From the NCBI RefSeq assembly GCF_002002725.1, contig NZ_MUNW01000036.1, forward strand, positions 174,993 through 238,992: a stretch of DNA of 64,000 nt, in the 5' to 3' direction. The position numbers and the translations under genes were made by a program. Below are positions 1 to 8,942 of the stretch, piece after piece. Numbering within the stretch: the stretch's first letter is position 1; each line of letters starts with the position of its first letter. The stretch comes from Sinorhizobium sp. A49. Its GTDB lineage: Bacteria; Pseudomonadota; Alphaproteobacteria; Rhizobiales; Rhizobiaceae. The notes below the pieces were generated by a model. The model worked only from the letters and a program-made list of their open reading frames with translations, did no database searches and had not been told where the DNA came from.

Positions 1-367
1 CCGGTTCGGAATAGCCATAGCCGCGATCGCGGCTGCGACGGTTGGAATAGACGTCCGCTTCTTGCTGGCGCCGATAGGCACCATACCCTTCGGACGGCAC
101 GACGGTCGCGACCACATTGCCCCAGTTGTCGACCAGCACGGTGCGGCCGCGGCGGTCGCGCATGGTGCGCACTTCGTCGGCGCCCGGCATATAGTCGAGA
201 ATTTCACCTTCCGGCGTCACCAGCATCACGTCGCCATTGCCACGGCGGTTGCGGCCGTAGCCTTCCTGAGCAAAGGCGGATGCAAGATCCACGGCGAGGA
301 AGCCGGCTGCGGCGAGGAGCGAGAGGCCGGTGCGGGTCGCTGACGTCACGATAAAACCTGTTCTCAT
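1..367 (-). CDS. Exported protein of unknown function (C-terminus cut by window edge)
   Basis: Reading leftward from an ATG at 367, the frame stays open to base 1, so only the first 122 residues are visible. The start is MRTGFIVTSATRTG, followed by a hydrophobic stretch ending LASAFAQ, which looks like a cleavable signal peptide. The mature part begins with a Gly/Arg/Asn-rich segment and then a motif around MLVTPEGEILDYMPGADE, in which a short beta-strand-like unit (VLVDNWGNVVATVVPSEGYG) seems to recur; the end is Arg/Tyr rich. Some rhizobial L,D-transpeptidases carry repetitive N-terminal regions of this kind before their YkuD domain, but no catalytic domain is visible here, so that is only a guess. 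Confidence 0.6.
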   Translation of the reverse strand, partial: MRTGFIVTSATRTGLSLLAAAGFLAVDLASAFAQEGYGRNRRGNGDVMLVTPEGEILDYMPGADEVRTMRDRRGRTVLVDNWGNVVATVVPSEGYGAYRRQQEADVYSNRRSRDRGYGYSEP

Positions 368-559
368 GGTGGTTGATGTGGCGCGGTACATTCCGATTTC
401 GACGTTAATGTGAAAAAAATGAATTCATCATGAATAAGCGGTTAAATTCTATCTAGGCGACGCCTTACCAGCTTTCAACCGATGAAAAACAGCCTTCGTC
501 GGGTATCATGTCTTTGTGATCGCTGTGATTCCCGTCGGTTGGGGGTGGAGGGCCGGTGC

Positions 560-1399
560 ATGCGAACGAGATTTGATGCACCTGATGACGCACAGGAGAA
601 TCACATCCTGTTTGACCGCGCGTCGGCACTCGATGTTGCCTCCTTCGTGGTCGACGGCGTCGATCTTTCACCGGGGGCGGCGATTCCCTCCGACGGCGAT
701 CCGCGCATCGACCGGGCGCTGGCCGGCTTTCTCTTCACCTGCGGACCGGACCATATCCGCCATCCCGAGCCGATTGCAGCTGGCGAGGAGAGTGCGCGCT
801 ACCCCCTTCACGGCTCGCTTGCCGGCACGCCAGTCAAGCATACGCACATGTCTGCCGACGCCACGCTTTGCATCGCCACGGTCGAGGTCAACCTTGCCGA
901 TGGCGGCCACGCGCTTTTGGAGCGGCGCTGGCATGTGGACGCCGACCGGGACGAGGTGATGCTGGAAGACAGGCTGACCAACACCGGCGCCGGCTCGTTT
1001 CCACCAATGATGATGTACCACCTCAATATTGCCGGCAGGCTTGCCGGTGATGAAACCCGCATCATCAGCCCATCCTTTGCTGAAGGGGAGCGCGCGTGGC
1101 GCTTCGGCGAGGGCGAAAGTGCACATTTCTGCATTCCGGCCAAGGTGGAGGCGGATGGCTGGTCAGACGTGGCGCTTGCCCCGCTCGCCGGCGGCAAGCG
1201 GCTGACGGTACGCTTTCGCGCCGACACGCTGCCTTTTCTGCAGATGTGGCGCTGTCAGCGCGGCAACGCCGACGTCATCAGCATCGAGCCTGCGTCGCAT
1301 CGGTTGGCCAAGCGGCCGGAGCTCGGCGCTGCCGGGGAGCTGAAACTGCTTGAGCCCGGCCAAACGCAGACCTATGCACTCGCCTTCGGCGTCGCCTGA
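560..1399 (+). CDS. Aldose 1-epimerase-like protein (DUF4432 type)
   Basis: A 279-residue protein with the all-beta, galactose-mutarotase-like character of the DUF4432/aldose-epimerase group. Visible features are a sugar-binding-type segment YPLHGSLAGTPV, a central ERRWHVDADRDEVMLEDRLTNTG strand pair, and MMMYHLNIAG. Members of this fold interconvert sugar anomers or bind carbohydrates; the substrate cannot be read from the sequence. The frame extends upstream to 482, but the ATG at 560 is preceded by a GGAGGG ribosome site at about 8 bases, and the extra 26 residues are Cys/Arg rich and unlike the family, so 560 is preferred. It stands alone, 80 bases before the next plus-strand gene. Confidence 0.65.
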   Translation: MRTRFDAPDDAQENHILFDRASALDVASFVVDGVDLSPGAAIPSDGDPRIDRALAGFLFTCGPDHIRHPEPIAAGEESARYPLHGSLAGTPVKHTHMSADATLCIATVEVNLADGGHALLERRWHVDADRDEVMLEDRLTNTGAGSFPPMMMYHLNIAGRLAGDETRIISPSFAEGERAWRFGEGESAHFCIPAKVEADGWSDVALAPLAGGKRLTVRFRADTLPFLQMWRCQRGNADVISIEPASHRLAKRPELGAAGELKLLEPGQTQTYALAFGVA

Positions 1400-1478
1400 C
1401 CCAAGCGTTTGGAATTGACGCCGACGGGCACCGCGCCTACATCAATCGCCTCAGGTTTTTTTCGAGGGTAAAGCTGCC

Positions 1479-1817
1479 ATGGACATCCGCCCGATCAACG
1501 ACGAATACTCGGTTTCCGGCCAGATCACTGTCGAGGACCTCGACCAGATCAAGGCGCTTGGCTTCAAGTCCATCGTCTGCCACCGCCCCGATTTCGAGGC
1601 GCCGGACCAGCCGACCTTCGATTCCATCGCAGCGCGCGCGCAGGAACTGGGAATCGAGACCATGCATATCCCCGTCGGCCAGATGGGCGTGACGGCGGAC
1701 GCAGTTCAAAAGATGGTCGACGCTCTCGACGAATTCCAGCGGCCGATGCTCGGCTATTGCCGTTCCGGCGCCCGCTCGACAGCGGTCTTCCAGCAGACAC
1801 AGCATATTCGCGGCTGA
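1479..1817 (+). CDS. DUF442 / TIGR01244-family phosphatase-like protein
   Basis: A 112-residue protein matching the small domain that is fused to a metallo-beta-lactamase/persulfide dioxygenase in Blh-type proteins, here free-standing. The start MDIRPINDEYSVSGQI and the ending CRSGARSTAVF are typical. CRSGARS fits the C-x5-R loop of dual-specificity phosphatases and sulfur-transferase-like relatives. In the family this domain is linked to sulfide or biofilm-related functions (the BigR/Blh system); no BigR regulator or rhodanese lies nearby. A GAGGGT ribosome site precedes the ATG. Function beyond the fold is not established. Confidence 0.75.
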   Translation: MDIRPINDEYSVSGQITVEDLDQIKALGFKSIVCHRPDFEAPDQPTFDSIAARAQELGIETMHIPVGQMGVTADAVQKMVDALDEFQRPMLGYCRSGARSTAVFQQTQHIRG

Positions 1818-1942
1818 GCCGGTTCAGCGCAGCAGTGCAGGGGCGTCACTGCGCCCCGCAATGCCTTGCGCCCAAGGGTGCCAGGCAAACCGACATGCCG
1901 GCTCGCCCGTGATTCGAACAATCGAATGGCGGAGGAGATTGC

Positions 1943-2293
1943 ATGTCCGGAATACATCTGATCGAGCGCGAGCAGTGGGCTGAGAAGCCAGATGTCTGGC
2001 AGGGCGAATTTCAGGGTGGCGCCTATGGCGCCGACGTCTCGGTGATGTTCTTTACCACCGACAGGATCGGCGGCGGGCCGAAGCTGCATCGCCATCCCTA
2101 TCCCGAGACCTTCATCATCCGAACTGGCAGGGCGTTGTTTACCGTCGGCGATCGCAAGATCGAAGCTGAAGCCGGGCAGATCGTCGTGGCTCCGGCCAAC
2201 GTGCCACACAAGTTCGAGAACCTTGGGCCGGGACGCCTTGAGACCACCGACGTGCATGTGACCGGAGCGTTTGCGACGGAGTGGCTGGAGTAA
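1943..2293 (+). CDS. Small cupin-domain protein
   Basis: A 116-residue single-domain cupin. Motif 1 is visible as LHRHPYPETFIIRTGRALFTVG (His, His, Glu metal ligands) and motif 2 as AGQIVVAPANVPHKFENLG (the second His). The complete set of ligands suggests a metal-binding, possibly enzymatic beta-barrel; the substrate cannot be told. GGAGGAG lies 5-11 bases before the ATG, a strong ribosome site. The gene follows the DUF442 protein by 125 bases on the same strand, and a pair of palindromic repeats follows it. Confidence 0.8.
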   Translation: MSGIHLIEREQWAEKPDVWQGEFQGGAYGADVSVMFFTTDRIGGGPKLHRHPYPETFIIRTGRALFTVGDRKIEAEAGQIVVAPANVPHKFENLGPGRLETTDVHVTGAFATEWLE

Positions 2294-2355
2294 GCAGGAA
2301 GCGGCAACTCGGTCTGGCAGTGGGCAGCACCTCCCTGCGTCGTCGACACGACGCA

Positions 2356-2528
2356 GCTGGATTCCTGTGACGAGCACAGGAATGAGGAAGTGCAAGTCGG
2401 TGCCGCTGCGCGCACACGCCACGTTTGCGGAGATGTGCCATCGCGTTGGAAGGTCTCGACCGCAACAGTTGAATTCCCTCATTCCTGTGCTTGTCACAGG
2501 AATCCAGCCACGGCGCGTCCGCGCCGTG
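2356..2528. repeat. Pair of inverted rhizobial palindromic intergenic elements
   Basis: Two copies of a 32-bp unit lie in opposite orientation at 2356-2387 and 2477-2508, identical except for one base. Each holds its own palindrome, ATTCCTGTG-N5-CACAGGAAT (2361-2383 and 2481-2503). A further hairpin, CACGGCGC-GTCC-GCGCCGTG, sits at 2509-2528. Units of this kind are scattered between genes in Rhizobiaceae (RIME/palindromic-unit type). Here they fill the gap between the convergent cupin and ThDP-enzyme genes and may end transcription from both sides. Confidence 0.75.
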
Positions 2529-2556
2529 ATTGAACCTTCCTAGAGAACGAACCCGC

Positions 2557-4203
2557 TCAACCCTTCCTGATCTCGCTCAGCGTGCGCGTCGGCGTAATCG
2601 CTTCCGGATCGAGCTTGATCTCGATGATCGCCGGCTTGCCGCTGGCGCGGGCGCGCAGGAACGCATCGGCGAACTCTTCCGTCTTATCCACAGTCTCGCC
2701 GTGGCCGCCATAGGCGCGGGCAAGGGCGGCAAAGTCAGGATTGGTCAGGTCCGTGGCACTGACGCGGCCGGGGTAGTCGCGCTCCTGGTGCATGCGGATG
2801 GTGCCGTAGATGCCGTTGTTGACGACGACGGTGATGATCGGCAGGCGGTAACGCACCGCGGTGGCGAACTCCTGGCCGTGCATCAGGAAGCAGCCGTCGC
2901 CGGCAAAGCAGATGACTTCGCGGTCTGGATGCAGGTGCTTGGCGGCAACGGCGGCCGGCAGGCCATAACCCATGGAGCCGGATGCGGGGGCGGCCTGTGT
3001 CGCGTACTTACGGAAGCGGTGGAAGCGATGGACCCAGGTGGCGTAGTTGCCGGCGCCGTTGGTGAAGATGGTGTCCTCGGGCGTGTTTGCCTCGATCCAG
3101 TTCATGATCGGGCCCATGCGAACGTCGCCGGGGCCGGTTTCCGGCGGTGTCGACCACTTGAGATAGGCTTCGTGCATCGCCCTTGTGCGCGCCGACCAGA
3201 CGGGCTCGGCCGCCGGTGCAAGACCTTCGAGGGCGGCGACGAAATCGCGCGGGCTGGCGGCGATCGGCAGTTCCGGCCGGTAGACGCGGCCGAGTTCGGA
3301 GGCATCCGGATGCACATGAACCAGCGTCTGGCGCGGGTAGGGGCTATCCATCAGCGTGTAGCCGGACGACGGCATTTCGGAGAAGCGGCCACCGATCAGA
3401 AGCACCAGATCGGCTTCCTTGATCTCCCTGGCGAGCGCTGGGTTGATGCCGATGCCGACATCGCCGGCATAGTTGGGGTGCAGGTGGTCGAACAGCATCT
3501 GGCGGCGGAAGGAGCAGCCGACCGGCAGGCTCCAGCGTTCGGCGAAGCGCTGGAATTCGGCGACGCTGTCAGCCGTCCAGCGCGTGCCGCCGAGAATGGC
3601 GATCGGGCGTTTGGCGCCTTCGAGCAGCGCGCCGAGCTTCTTGATCTGGGACGGACCCGGATGCCCTTCGACCGGCTGGTAGGGTTTGGCCGCCGGTGCC
3701 TCGGCGCTGCGCGTCAGCATGTCCTCAGGCAGCGTCAGCACGACAGGGCCGGGCCGGCCCGAAGTGGCGACCGCAAAGGCGCGGGTGACGAATTCGGGGA
3801 TGCGGGCGGGGTCGTCGATCTCGCCGACCCATTTGGCGACTTCGGTGAAGGCGCGACGATATTCGATCTCCTGGAAGGCTTCGCGCTCGCGCGCCTCGCT
3901 CTGGACCTGGCCGATGAACAGGATCATCGGGATCGAATCCTGCTTTGCGACATGCAGGCCCGCCGACGCATTCGTGGCGCCGGGGCCGCGCGTCACCATG
4001 CAGATGCCGGGCTCGCCGCTGAGGCGTCCCCAGGCATCGGCCATCATCGCAGCGCCCCCCTCCTGGCGGCAGACGACGACATCGATGTCGGTGTCGTAGA
4101 GCGCATCCAGCACCGCCAGATAGCTTTCGCCGGGTACGCAGGCGATACGCTTGACGCCGTTGGCGACGAGCGCGTCGACGACGAGCTGACCTCCAGTTTT
4201 CAT
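2557..4203 (-). CDS. Thiamine diphosphate-dependent enzyme, acetolactate synthase-like
   Basis: A 548-residue protein with the three-domain layout of the acetolactate synthase/oxalyl-CoA decarboxylase superfamily. The N-terminal pyrimidine-binding domain has the catalytic Glu in CRQEGGAAMMADAWGR (about residues 45-60) and RGPGATNA. The middle domain carries VLLIGGRFSEMPSSGYTLMD. The C-terminal domain has GSMGYGLPAA and the ThDP/Mg motif GDGCFLMHGQEFATA...VVVNNGIYG. There is no FAD-specific signature that would fix it as biosynthetic IlvB, and no small subunit gene is adjacent, so a catabolic or uncharacterised ThDP enzyme is likely. GGGAGGAAA precedes the ATG. It is the last gene of a minus-strand set with the DMT transporter and hydrolase upstream (44-base gap). 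Confidence 0.8.
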   Translation of the reverse strand: MKTGGQLVVDALVANGVKRIACVPGESYLAVLDALYDTDIDVVVCRQEGGAAMMADAWGRLSGEPGICMVTRGPGATNASAGLHVAKQDSIPMILFIGQVQSEAREREAFQEIEYRRAFTEVAKWVGEIDDPARIPEFVTRAFAVATSGRPGPVVLTLPEDMLTRSAEAPAAKPYQPVEGHPGPSQIKKLGALLEGAKRPIAILGGTRWTADSVAEFQRFAERWSLPVGCSFRRQMLFDHLHPNYAGDVGIGINPALAREIKEADLVLLIGGRFSEMPSSGYTLMDSPYPRQTLVHVHPDASELGRVYRPELPIAASPRDFVAALEGLAPAAEPVWSARTRAMHEAYLKWSTPPETGPGDVRMGPIMNWIEANTPEDTIFTNGAGNYATWVHRFHRFRKYATQAAPASGSMGYGLPAAVAAKHLHPDREVICFAGDGCFLMHGQEFATAVRYRLPIITVVVNNGIYGTIRMHQERDYPGRVSATDLTNPDFAALARAYGGHGETVDKTEEFADAFLRARASGKPAIIEIKLDPEAITPTRTLSEIRKG

Positions 4204-4247
4204 ATTTTCCTCCCGATAGTCATTCTTTTGTTTTCAGACTGCTTATT

Positions 4248-5201
4248 TCAGATTGCGGGCGAGACCGGAGCGATGCTCGCGGTCTTGTCGACCCGGCGTT
4301 CCCGCCAGATGATGTAGAGGCCGGAGCCGATGATGATGGAAATGCCGAGCCATTTCAGCGCGTCGGGCAAATGGCCGAAGACCAGCCAGCCGAAGATCGT
4401 TGCCGAGACGATTTCGAGATATTGCAGCGGCGCCAGCACCGAGGCCGGCGCCGAGCGATAGGCATAGACCCCGAGCACGCCCGAAATCGTGGCGGTGACG
4501 CCGACGCCGAGCAGGTAGAGCCAGGCGTTGCCCGCCGGCAAGACCGGATCGAAGACATTGGATCCGCTGCCTTCGCCAAGCCAGAGCAGGACGAGACAGA
4601 AGAGCCCGCCCCAGATGCCGGCATGGAACTGCATAGACCAGGGGTCCTCGTTCTGCGCCACCATGCGCGTCACCAGCAGGAACACCGCCAGACCGAAGGC
4701 GGCGACGATCGGCAGCAGCGCGATGAGGCCCACCTCCTGCATGCTCGGCTGGATGACGAGTAGCGCCCCGAGGAAGCCGACGGCGCAGGCGGTGTAGCGC
4801 CGCCAGCCGATGGTTTCCTTCAGGAAGATGCTGCCGAGGATGGTGAGGATGATCGGCTCGACGAAGAAGATGGCGATGGCATCGGCCACTTCCATCACCT
4901 TCAGCGTGGTGATGAAGGAGAGCATGGTGACGACAAGCAGGCCGCCACGCAGCGCATGCAGCGCCGTCTTGCGCCAGGTAAGGTCGAACAGGCTGCCGCG
5001 CACCAGCACGATCGGCAGGATGAAGACCACCTGCAGGATGAAGCGAACGGCGGTAATCTGCGCCGAGGGAACGGTTGCGATCGCCAGCTTGGCGAAGATG
5101 TCGATCAGCGGCGACAGGAGCACCGAAAGGACCATCAGCGTCAGGCCGAAGGAGATTCGGTCGTTGGCATTGGCGGTCTTGGGGAGGGACATGTCTGCCA
5201 T
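4248..5201 (-). CDS. EamA/DMT-superfamily transporter
   Basis: A 317-residue, very hydrophobic protein with about ten predicted membrane helices in two EamA repeats. The first repeat starts at FGLTLMVLSVLLSPLIDIFAKLA and the second around QFHAGIWGGLFCLVLLWLGEG. The family exports small metabolites, often amino acids or purines; the substrate is unknown. The start at 5201 (MADMSLPKT) is 12 bases after the upstream hydrolase stop, and a second ATG at 5192 is an alternative. The tight spacing with the hydrolase upstream and the ThDP enzyme downstream suggests one transcription unit. Confidence 0.8.
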   Translation of the reverse strand: MADMSLPKTANANDRISFGLTLMVLSVLLSPLIDIFAKLAIATVPSAQITAVRFILQVVFILPIVLVRGSLFDLTWRKTALHALRGGLLVVTMLSFITTLKVMEVADAIAIFFVEPIILTILGSIFLKETIGWRRYTACAVGFLGALLVIQPSMQEVGLIALLPIVAAFGLAVFLLVTRMVAQNEDPWSMQFHAGIWGGLFCLVLLWLGEGSGSNVFDPVLPAGNAWLYLLGVGVTATISGVLGVYAYRSAPASVLAPLQYLEIVSATIFGWLVFGHLPDALKWLGISIIIGSGLYIIWRERRVDKTASIAPVSPAI

Positions 5202-5213
5202 GGTGATTTCGGG

Positions 5214-6209
5214 TCAGAACCTCTTGCCGACGGCAACCTTGCCGACGGCAACCTTGCCGGCCGCAGCCTTGGCGGCAGCAGTCTTGTTGGCGGCAGATTG
5301 GCACCAGGCCGCAAAATCCGCGGTCGCCTTCTCGCGGCCGATCTCGTTGAGCGTCTCGTGGCGCATGCCCTCGTGGATCGTTATCGACACATCGGTCATG
5401 CCGCGCGCCTTCATTCGTTCGCCAAGCCATCTGATCGCAGCGCCGTTTTCGGTCGAGGGGTCGGCGCTGCCGCCGACGAGATGGACGGGCAGGTTTGCCG
5501 GCAGGCGCGCCAACCGGTCTGCGCGCGCGCCGGCAAAGGCGAGCCGCATGAGGTCCAGCCACAGCGAGACAGTCGCGTCGAAGCCGCAAAGCGGGTCGGC
5601 GATGTACTTCGCTACCTCGGCCTCGTCGCGCGACAGCCAGTCGGAATCGGTCTTGCGATCCTTGATCGCCTGACCCCAGGCGCCAAAGGTGAGCTTGGAG
5701 AGTAACGGGCTCGGCACATCCGAGCCCTTGAGCGCCTTTTCGATCTTCAGGATCAACTGGCCGCCGCGCCCGGCAATCCCCGGACGGAAGTTCGAGTTCC
5801 AGACGGCGAGCGCGTCATAGAGATCAGGATCTGTTTCGGCGGCGTTGAGCGCGATCAGCCCGCCCATGGAATGGCCGAAGAGAATGACCGGCAGGCCCGG
5901 ATGGGCGGCAGTCGCAAGGGCGCGCATCGCCTTGATGTCGGCAAACACCTTGTCGAGGCCATCCCGGTTCGAGAACATGGCAAGCGGCGCATCCGGCGCG
6001 CGGGTCGCACCGTGACCGCGATGGTCATGGGCGTAGACGTTAAAGCCGTGGGCGGCCATCACTTCCGCGAAACGGGCATAGCGGCCGGAATGTTCGGCAA
6101 GCCCGTGGCTGACGAGAAGAATGCCGCGCGCCTCGATGGTTGCCGGATGGTGGCGCCAGCTTAAGGTAGCGCCTGTCGGGCTTTGATGCGTCCTCACCTG
6201 CCCGAACAT
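5214..6209 (-). CDS. Alpha/beta hydrolase, lysophospholipase/monoacylglycerol lipase-like
   Basis: A 331-residue serine hydrolase. It shows the oxyanion-region motif HGLAEHSGRY, then YAHDHRGHGATR, the nucleophile elbow GHSMGG (Ser about 114), the Asp region VGGSADPSTE and the final His in HEGMRHETLNE. This set is typical of the monoglyceride lipase/PldB group, which hydrolyses lysophospholipids or acylglycerols. Longer in-frame starts exist up to 6320, but the ATG at 6209 has GGGAGAAGG just before it and starts at the conserved fold. The C-terminus is an Ala/Lys low-complexity tail with a repeated GKVAV unit coded by a 15-bp direct repeat. It is the likely first gene of a three-gene minus-strand set. 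Confidence 0.8.
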   Translation of the reverse strand: MFGQVRTHQSPTGATLSWRHHPATIEARGILLVSHGLAEHSGRYARFAEVMAAHGFNVYAHDHRGHGATRAPDAPLAMFSNRDGLDKVFADIKAMRALATAAHPGLPVILFGHSMGGLIALNAAETDPDLYDALAVWNSNFRPGIAGRGGQLILKIEKALKGSDVPSPLLSKLTFGAWGQAIKDRKTDSDWLSRDEAEVAKYIADPLCGFDATVSLWLDLMRLAFAGARADRLARLPANLPVHLVGGSADPSTENGAAIRWLGERMKARGMTDVSITIHEGMRHETLNEIGREKATADFAAWCQSAANKTAAAKAAAGKVAVGKVAVGKRF

Positions 6210-6394
6210 GCCTTCTCCCGGACCAATCGTCAGCTTGCCCGATATCAAATCGATTTGCATGAGAAAGGCAATCGCTGCTTGGTGATCTCTACGCATGAGG
6301 TCACAAGCGATTTCCCGCATCTGTAATTACCAGTTGCAATTTTCCCGTTTTGAGCGATATTTGTTCCTGTTTTGTTTCAAACCGGGAGAGTGTC

Positions 6395-7174
6395 ATGGCA
6401 TGTTGGAGAAAAGCGATATCAAGTCCAATGACAATTGTTGCGATGGCGCTGGCGATGCTGCTTGCCCCGTCGTCCTTTGCCTTGGCGCAGGAGAAGGTCG
6501 ACGCTGGCGCGGGTAGCGGTTCGTCCCGAACGGACTACGTCCTTGCCGTCAGCTGGCAGCCGGGCTTCTGCGAGACACGGCCTGAGCGCAAGGAATGCGC
6601 CAGCCAGACGGCGGAACGGTTCGATGCCACCAACCTGTCGCTGCATGGGCTCTGGCCCTTGCGCAAGAGCTATTGCGGAGTGGCGGCCGAGATGCGCAGC
6701 CAGGACCGCAAGGGCGATTGGCTCGATCTGCCGAAGCTTGCCATGGCAGATGATACGGCAGCTCGACTGCTGATCGCGATGCCGGGTGTCCAGTCGGGGC
6801 TCGATCGTCATCAATGGTTGCGCAGCGGCACCTGCCAGGGCGGCACGGTCGACGATTACTTCGCGGTGCAATTGCGCCTGTTGGAGGAGCTCAACCGGTC
6901 GGCCGTCGGCGCGCTCTTTCGAGGACGCATTGGTTCCGAACTCGACGAGACGTCGATCAAACAGGCCTTCGACCAGAGCTTTGGCAGTGGCGCCGGCGAC
7001 CGGGTGCGCATGCGCTGCCAGACAGTTGCGGGACGCAGTGTCATCACCGGCCTGACGATCGGGCTGACCGGGGACATCTCGGGCAAATCGAGCCTGGCAC
7101 CGCTGATCCAGGCGGCAGGGCCGACGGAGTTCAAATGCACCAAGGGCATTGCCGACGCGGCAGGCCGCGGATAG
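6395..7174 (+). CDS. Ribonuclease T2 family protein with altered active site
   Basis: A 259-residue secreted protein; residues 1-31 form a signal peptide ending FALAQ. It belongs to the RNase T2 family, normally periplasmic or extracellular endoribonucleases. Conserved segment 1 is present as LSLHGLWP (His84). Segment 2 reads DRHQWLRSGTC (residues 137-147), where the usual form is HEWxKHGTC. So His139 is kept, but Glu is Gln140, Lys is Arg143 and the second catalytic His is Ser144. Cysteines for disulfides remain. Activity is therefore doubtful. The ATG at 6395 has GGGAGAG upstream and opens directly into the signal peptide; an in-frame start at 6350 is less likely. Confidence 0.8.
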   Translation: MACWRKAISSPMTIVAMALAMLLAPSSFALAQEKVDAGAGSGSSRTDYVLAVSWQPGFCETRPERKECASQTAERFDATNLSLHGLWPLRKSYCGVAAEMRSQDRKGDWLDLPKLAMADDTAARLLIAMPGVQSGLDRHQWLRSGTCQGGTVDDYFAVQLRLLEELNRSAVGALFRGRIGSELDETSIKQAFDQSFGSGAGDRVRMRCQTVAGRSVITGLTIGLTGDISGKSSLAPLIQAAGPTEFKCTKGIADAAGRG

Positions 7175-7292
7175 CGGCGGGCAAGGCGCGCAGGCATGGG
7201 ATAGGCGGGGGCAGGTGCCTTTGGCGATTGCCCCTTTGCACTAATTCGCCTACATAGCGGGCAAATTTCCTTCCCATGCGGAGCTTTCCTTT

Positions 7293-8942
7293 ATGGCACG
7301 TCAATTCATCTATCATATGTCCGGGCTCAACAAGTCCTACGGCGCAAAGAAGGTCCTGGACAACGTCCATCTGTCGTTCTACCCGGACGCGAAGATCGGT
7401 ATCCTCGGCCCGAACGGCGCCGGTAAGTCGACCGTGCTGCGCATCATGGCCGGCCTCGACAAGGAATATACCGGCGAAGCCTGGATCGCCGAGGGTGCGA
7501 CCATCGGTTACCTGCCGCAGGAGCCGCAGCTCGACCCGACCAAGACCGTGCTCGAAAACGCCATGGAAGGCGTTGCCGCCAAGACCGCGATCGTCGAGCG
7601 CTACAACGAACTGATGATGAACTATTCCGACGAGACGGCGGAAGAGGGCGCAAGGCTGCAGGACATCATCGACGGCCAGAACCTGTGGGATCTGGAGAGC
7701 CAGGTCGAAATGGCGATGGAAGCGCTGCGCTGCCCGCCGGGTGACGCCGACGTCACCAGCCTTTCGGGCGGTGAAAAGCGCCGTGTCGCGCTCTGCAAGC
7801 TGCTTCTGTCGCAGCCTGACCTGCTGCTGCTCGACGAACCGACCAACCACCTTGACGCCGAGACGATCGCCTGGCTCGAAAAGCACCTGCGCGAATATCC
7901 GGGCGCCGTGCTGATGATCACCCACGACCGCTACTTCCTCGACAACGTCACCGGCTGGATCCTCGAGCTCGACCGCGGCCGCAGCATTCCGTACGAAGGC
8001 AACTACTCGGCCTACCTCGTTGCAAAAGCCAAGCGCATGCAGCAGGAAGGCCGCGAAGAGGCTTCCCGCCAGAAGGCGATTGCCCGCGAGCAGGAATGGA
8101 TCGCCTCCAGCCCGAAGGCCCGCCAGGCCAAGTCCAAGGCGCGTATCCGCTCCTATGACGAACTGGTTGACGCTGCAGAAAACCAGCGTCCCGGCGACGC
8201 ACAGATCATCATCCCGGTCGGCGAACGTCTTGGCCAGGTGGTCATCGAGATGGATGGCGTCACCAAGGGGTATGGCGATCGCCTGCTGATCGACGGCCTG
8301 TCCCTGAAGCTGCCGCCGGGCGGCATCGTCGGCATCATCGGCCCGAACGGCGCCGGTAAGACGACGCTCTTTCGCATGATCACCGGTCAGGAGCAGCCAG
8401 ACAGCGGCTCGATCCGCATCGGCGAGACCGTGCATCTCGGATACGTCGACCAGAGCCGCGATGCGCTGGACGGCAACAAGACCGTCTGGGAAGAAATTTC
8501 CGGCGGTGCCGAAGTCATCAAGCTTGGCAAGTACGAGATGAACTCGCGCGCCTATTGCTCGACCTTCAACTTCAAGGGCGGCGACCAGCAGCAGAAGGTC
8601 GGCAACCTCTCGGGCGGCCAGCGCAACCGCGTTCACCTCGCCAAGATGCTGAAGGACGGCGGCAACGTCCTGCTGCTCGACGAACCGACCAACGACCTCG
8701 ACACCGAGACGTTGGCGGCACTCGAAATCGCGCTCGAAAACTTCGCCGGCTGCGCCGTTATCATCAGCCACGACCGCATGTTCCTCGACCGCCTGGCGAC
8801 CCACATCCTCGCCTTTGAAGGCGACAGCCAGGTTGAATGGTTCGAAGGCAACTTCGAAGACTACGAAAAGGACAAGATCCGCCGCCTCGGCCCGGATTCG
8901 GTCAACCCGAAGCGCGTCACCTACAAGCGCCTGACGCGCTAA
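7293..8942 (+). CDS. ettA: Energy-dependent translational throttle protein EttA (ABC-F ATPase)
   Basis: A 549-residue protein with two tandem ABC ATPase domains and no membrane segment, typical of ABC-F. In domain 1, Walker [10 protein letters not shown] is at residues 39-47, the signature is [11 protein letters not shown] and Walker B is [12 protein letters not shown]. Domain 2 repeats these as [20 protein letters not shown] and [11 protein letters not shown]. The linker between the domains (around [20 protein letters not shown]) is the charged P-site-tRNA interaction motif. EttA binds the ribosomal E site and gates the first elongation step according to the ADP/ATP ratio. Length and motif order match EttA rather than Uup. 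It stands alone and is followed by a GC-rich hairpin. Confidence 0.93.
   Translation: MARQFIYHMSGLNKSYGAKKVLDNVHLSFYPDAKIGILGPNGAGKSTVLRIMAGLDKEYTGEAWIAEGATIGYLPQEPQLDPTKTVLENAMEGVAAKTAIVERYNELMMNYSDETAEEGARLQDIIDGQNLWDLESQVEMAMEALRCPPGDADVTSLSGGEKRRVALCKLLLSQPDLLLLDEPTNHLDAETIAWLEKHLREYPGAVLMITHDRYFLDNVTGWILELDRGRSIPYEGNYSAYLVAKAKRMQQEGREEASRQKAIAREQEWIASSPKARQAKSKARIRSYDELVDAAENQRPGDAQIIIPVGERLGQVVIEMDGVTKGYGDRLLIDGLSLKLPPGGIVGIIGPNGAGKTTLFRMITGQEQPDSGSIRIGETVHLGYVDQSRDALDGNKTVWEEISGGAEVIKLGKYEMNSRAYCSTFNFKGGDQQQKVGNLSGGQRNRVHLAKMLKDGGNVLLLDEPTNDLDTETLAALEIALENFAGCAVIISHDRMFLDRLATHILAFEGDSQVEWFEGNFEDYEKDKIRRLGPDSVNPKRVTYKRLTR

Noticed and set aside
2530..4317. 595-codon plus-strand frame
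   Set aside because: It lies opposite the ThDP enzyme gene, which has full family motifs; the plus frame is Arg/Gly/Ala rich without any motif.
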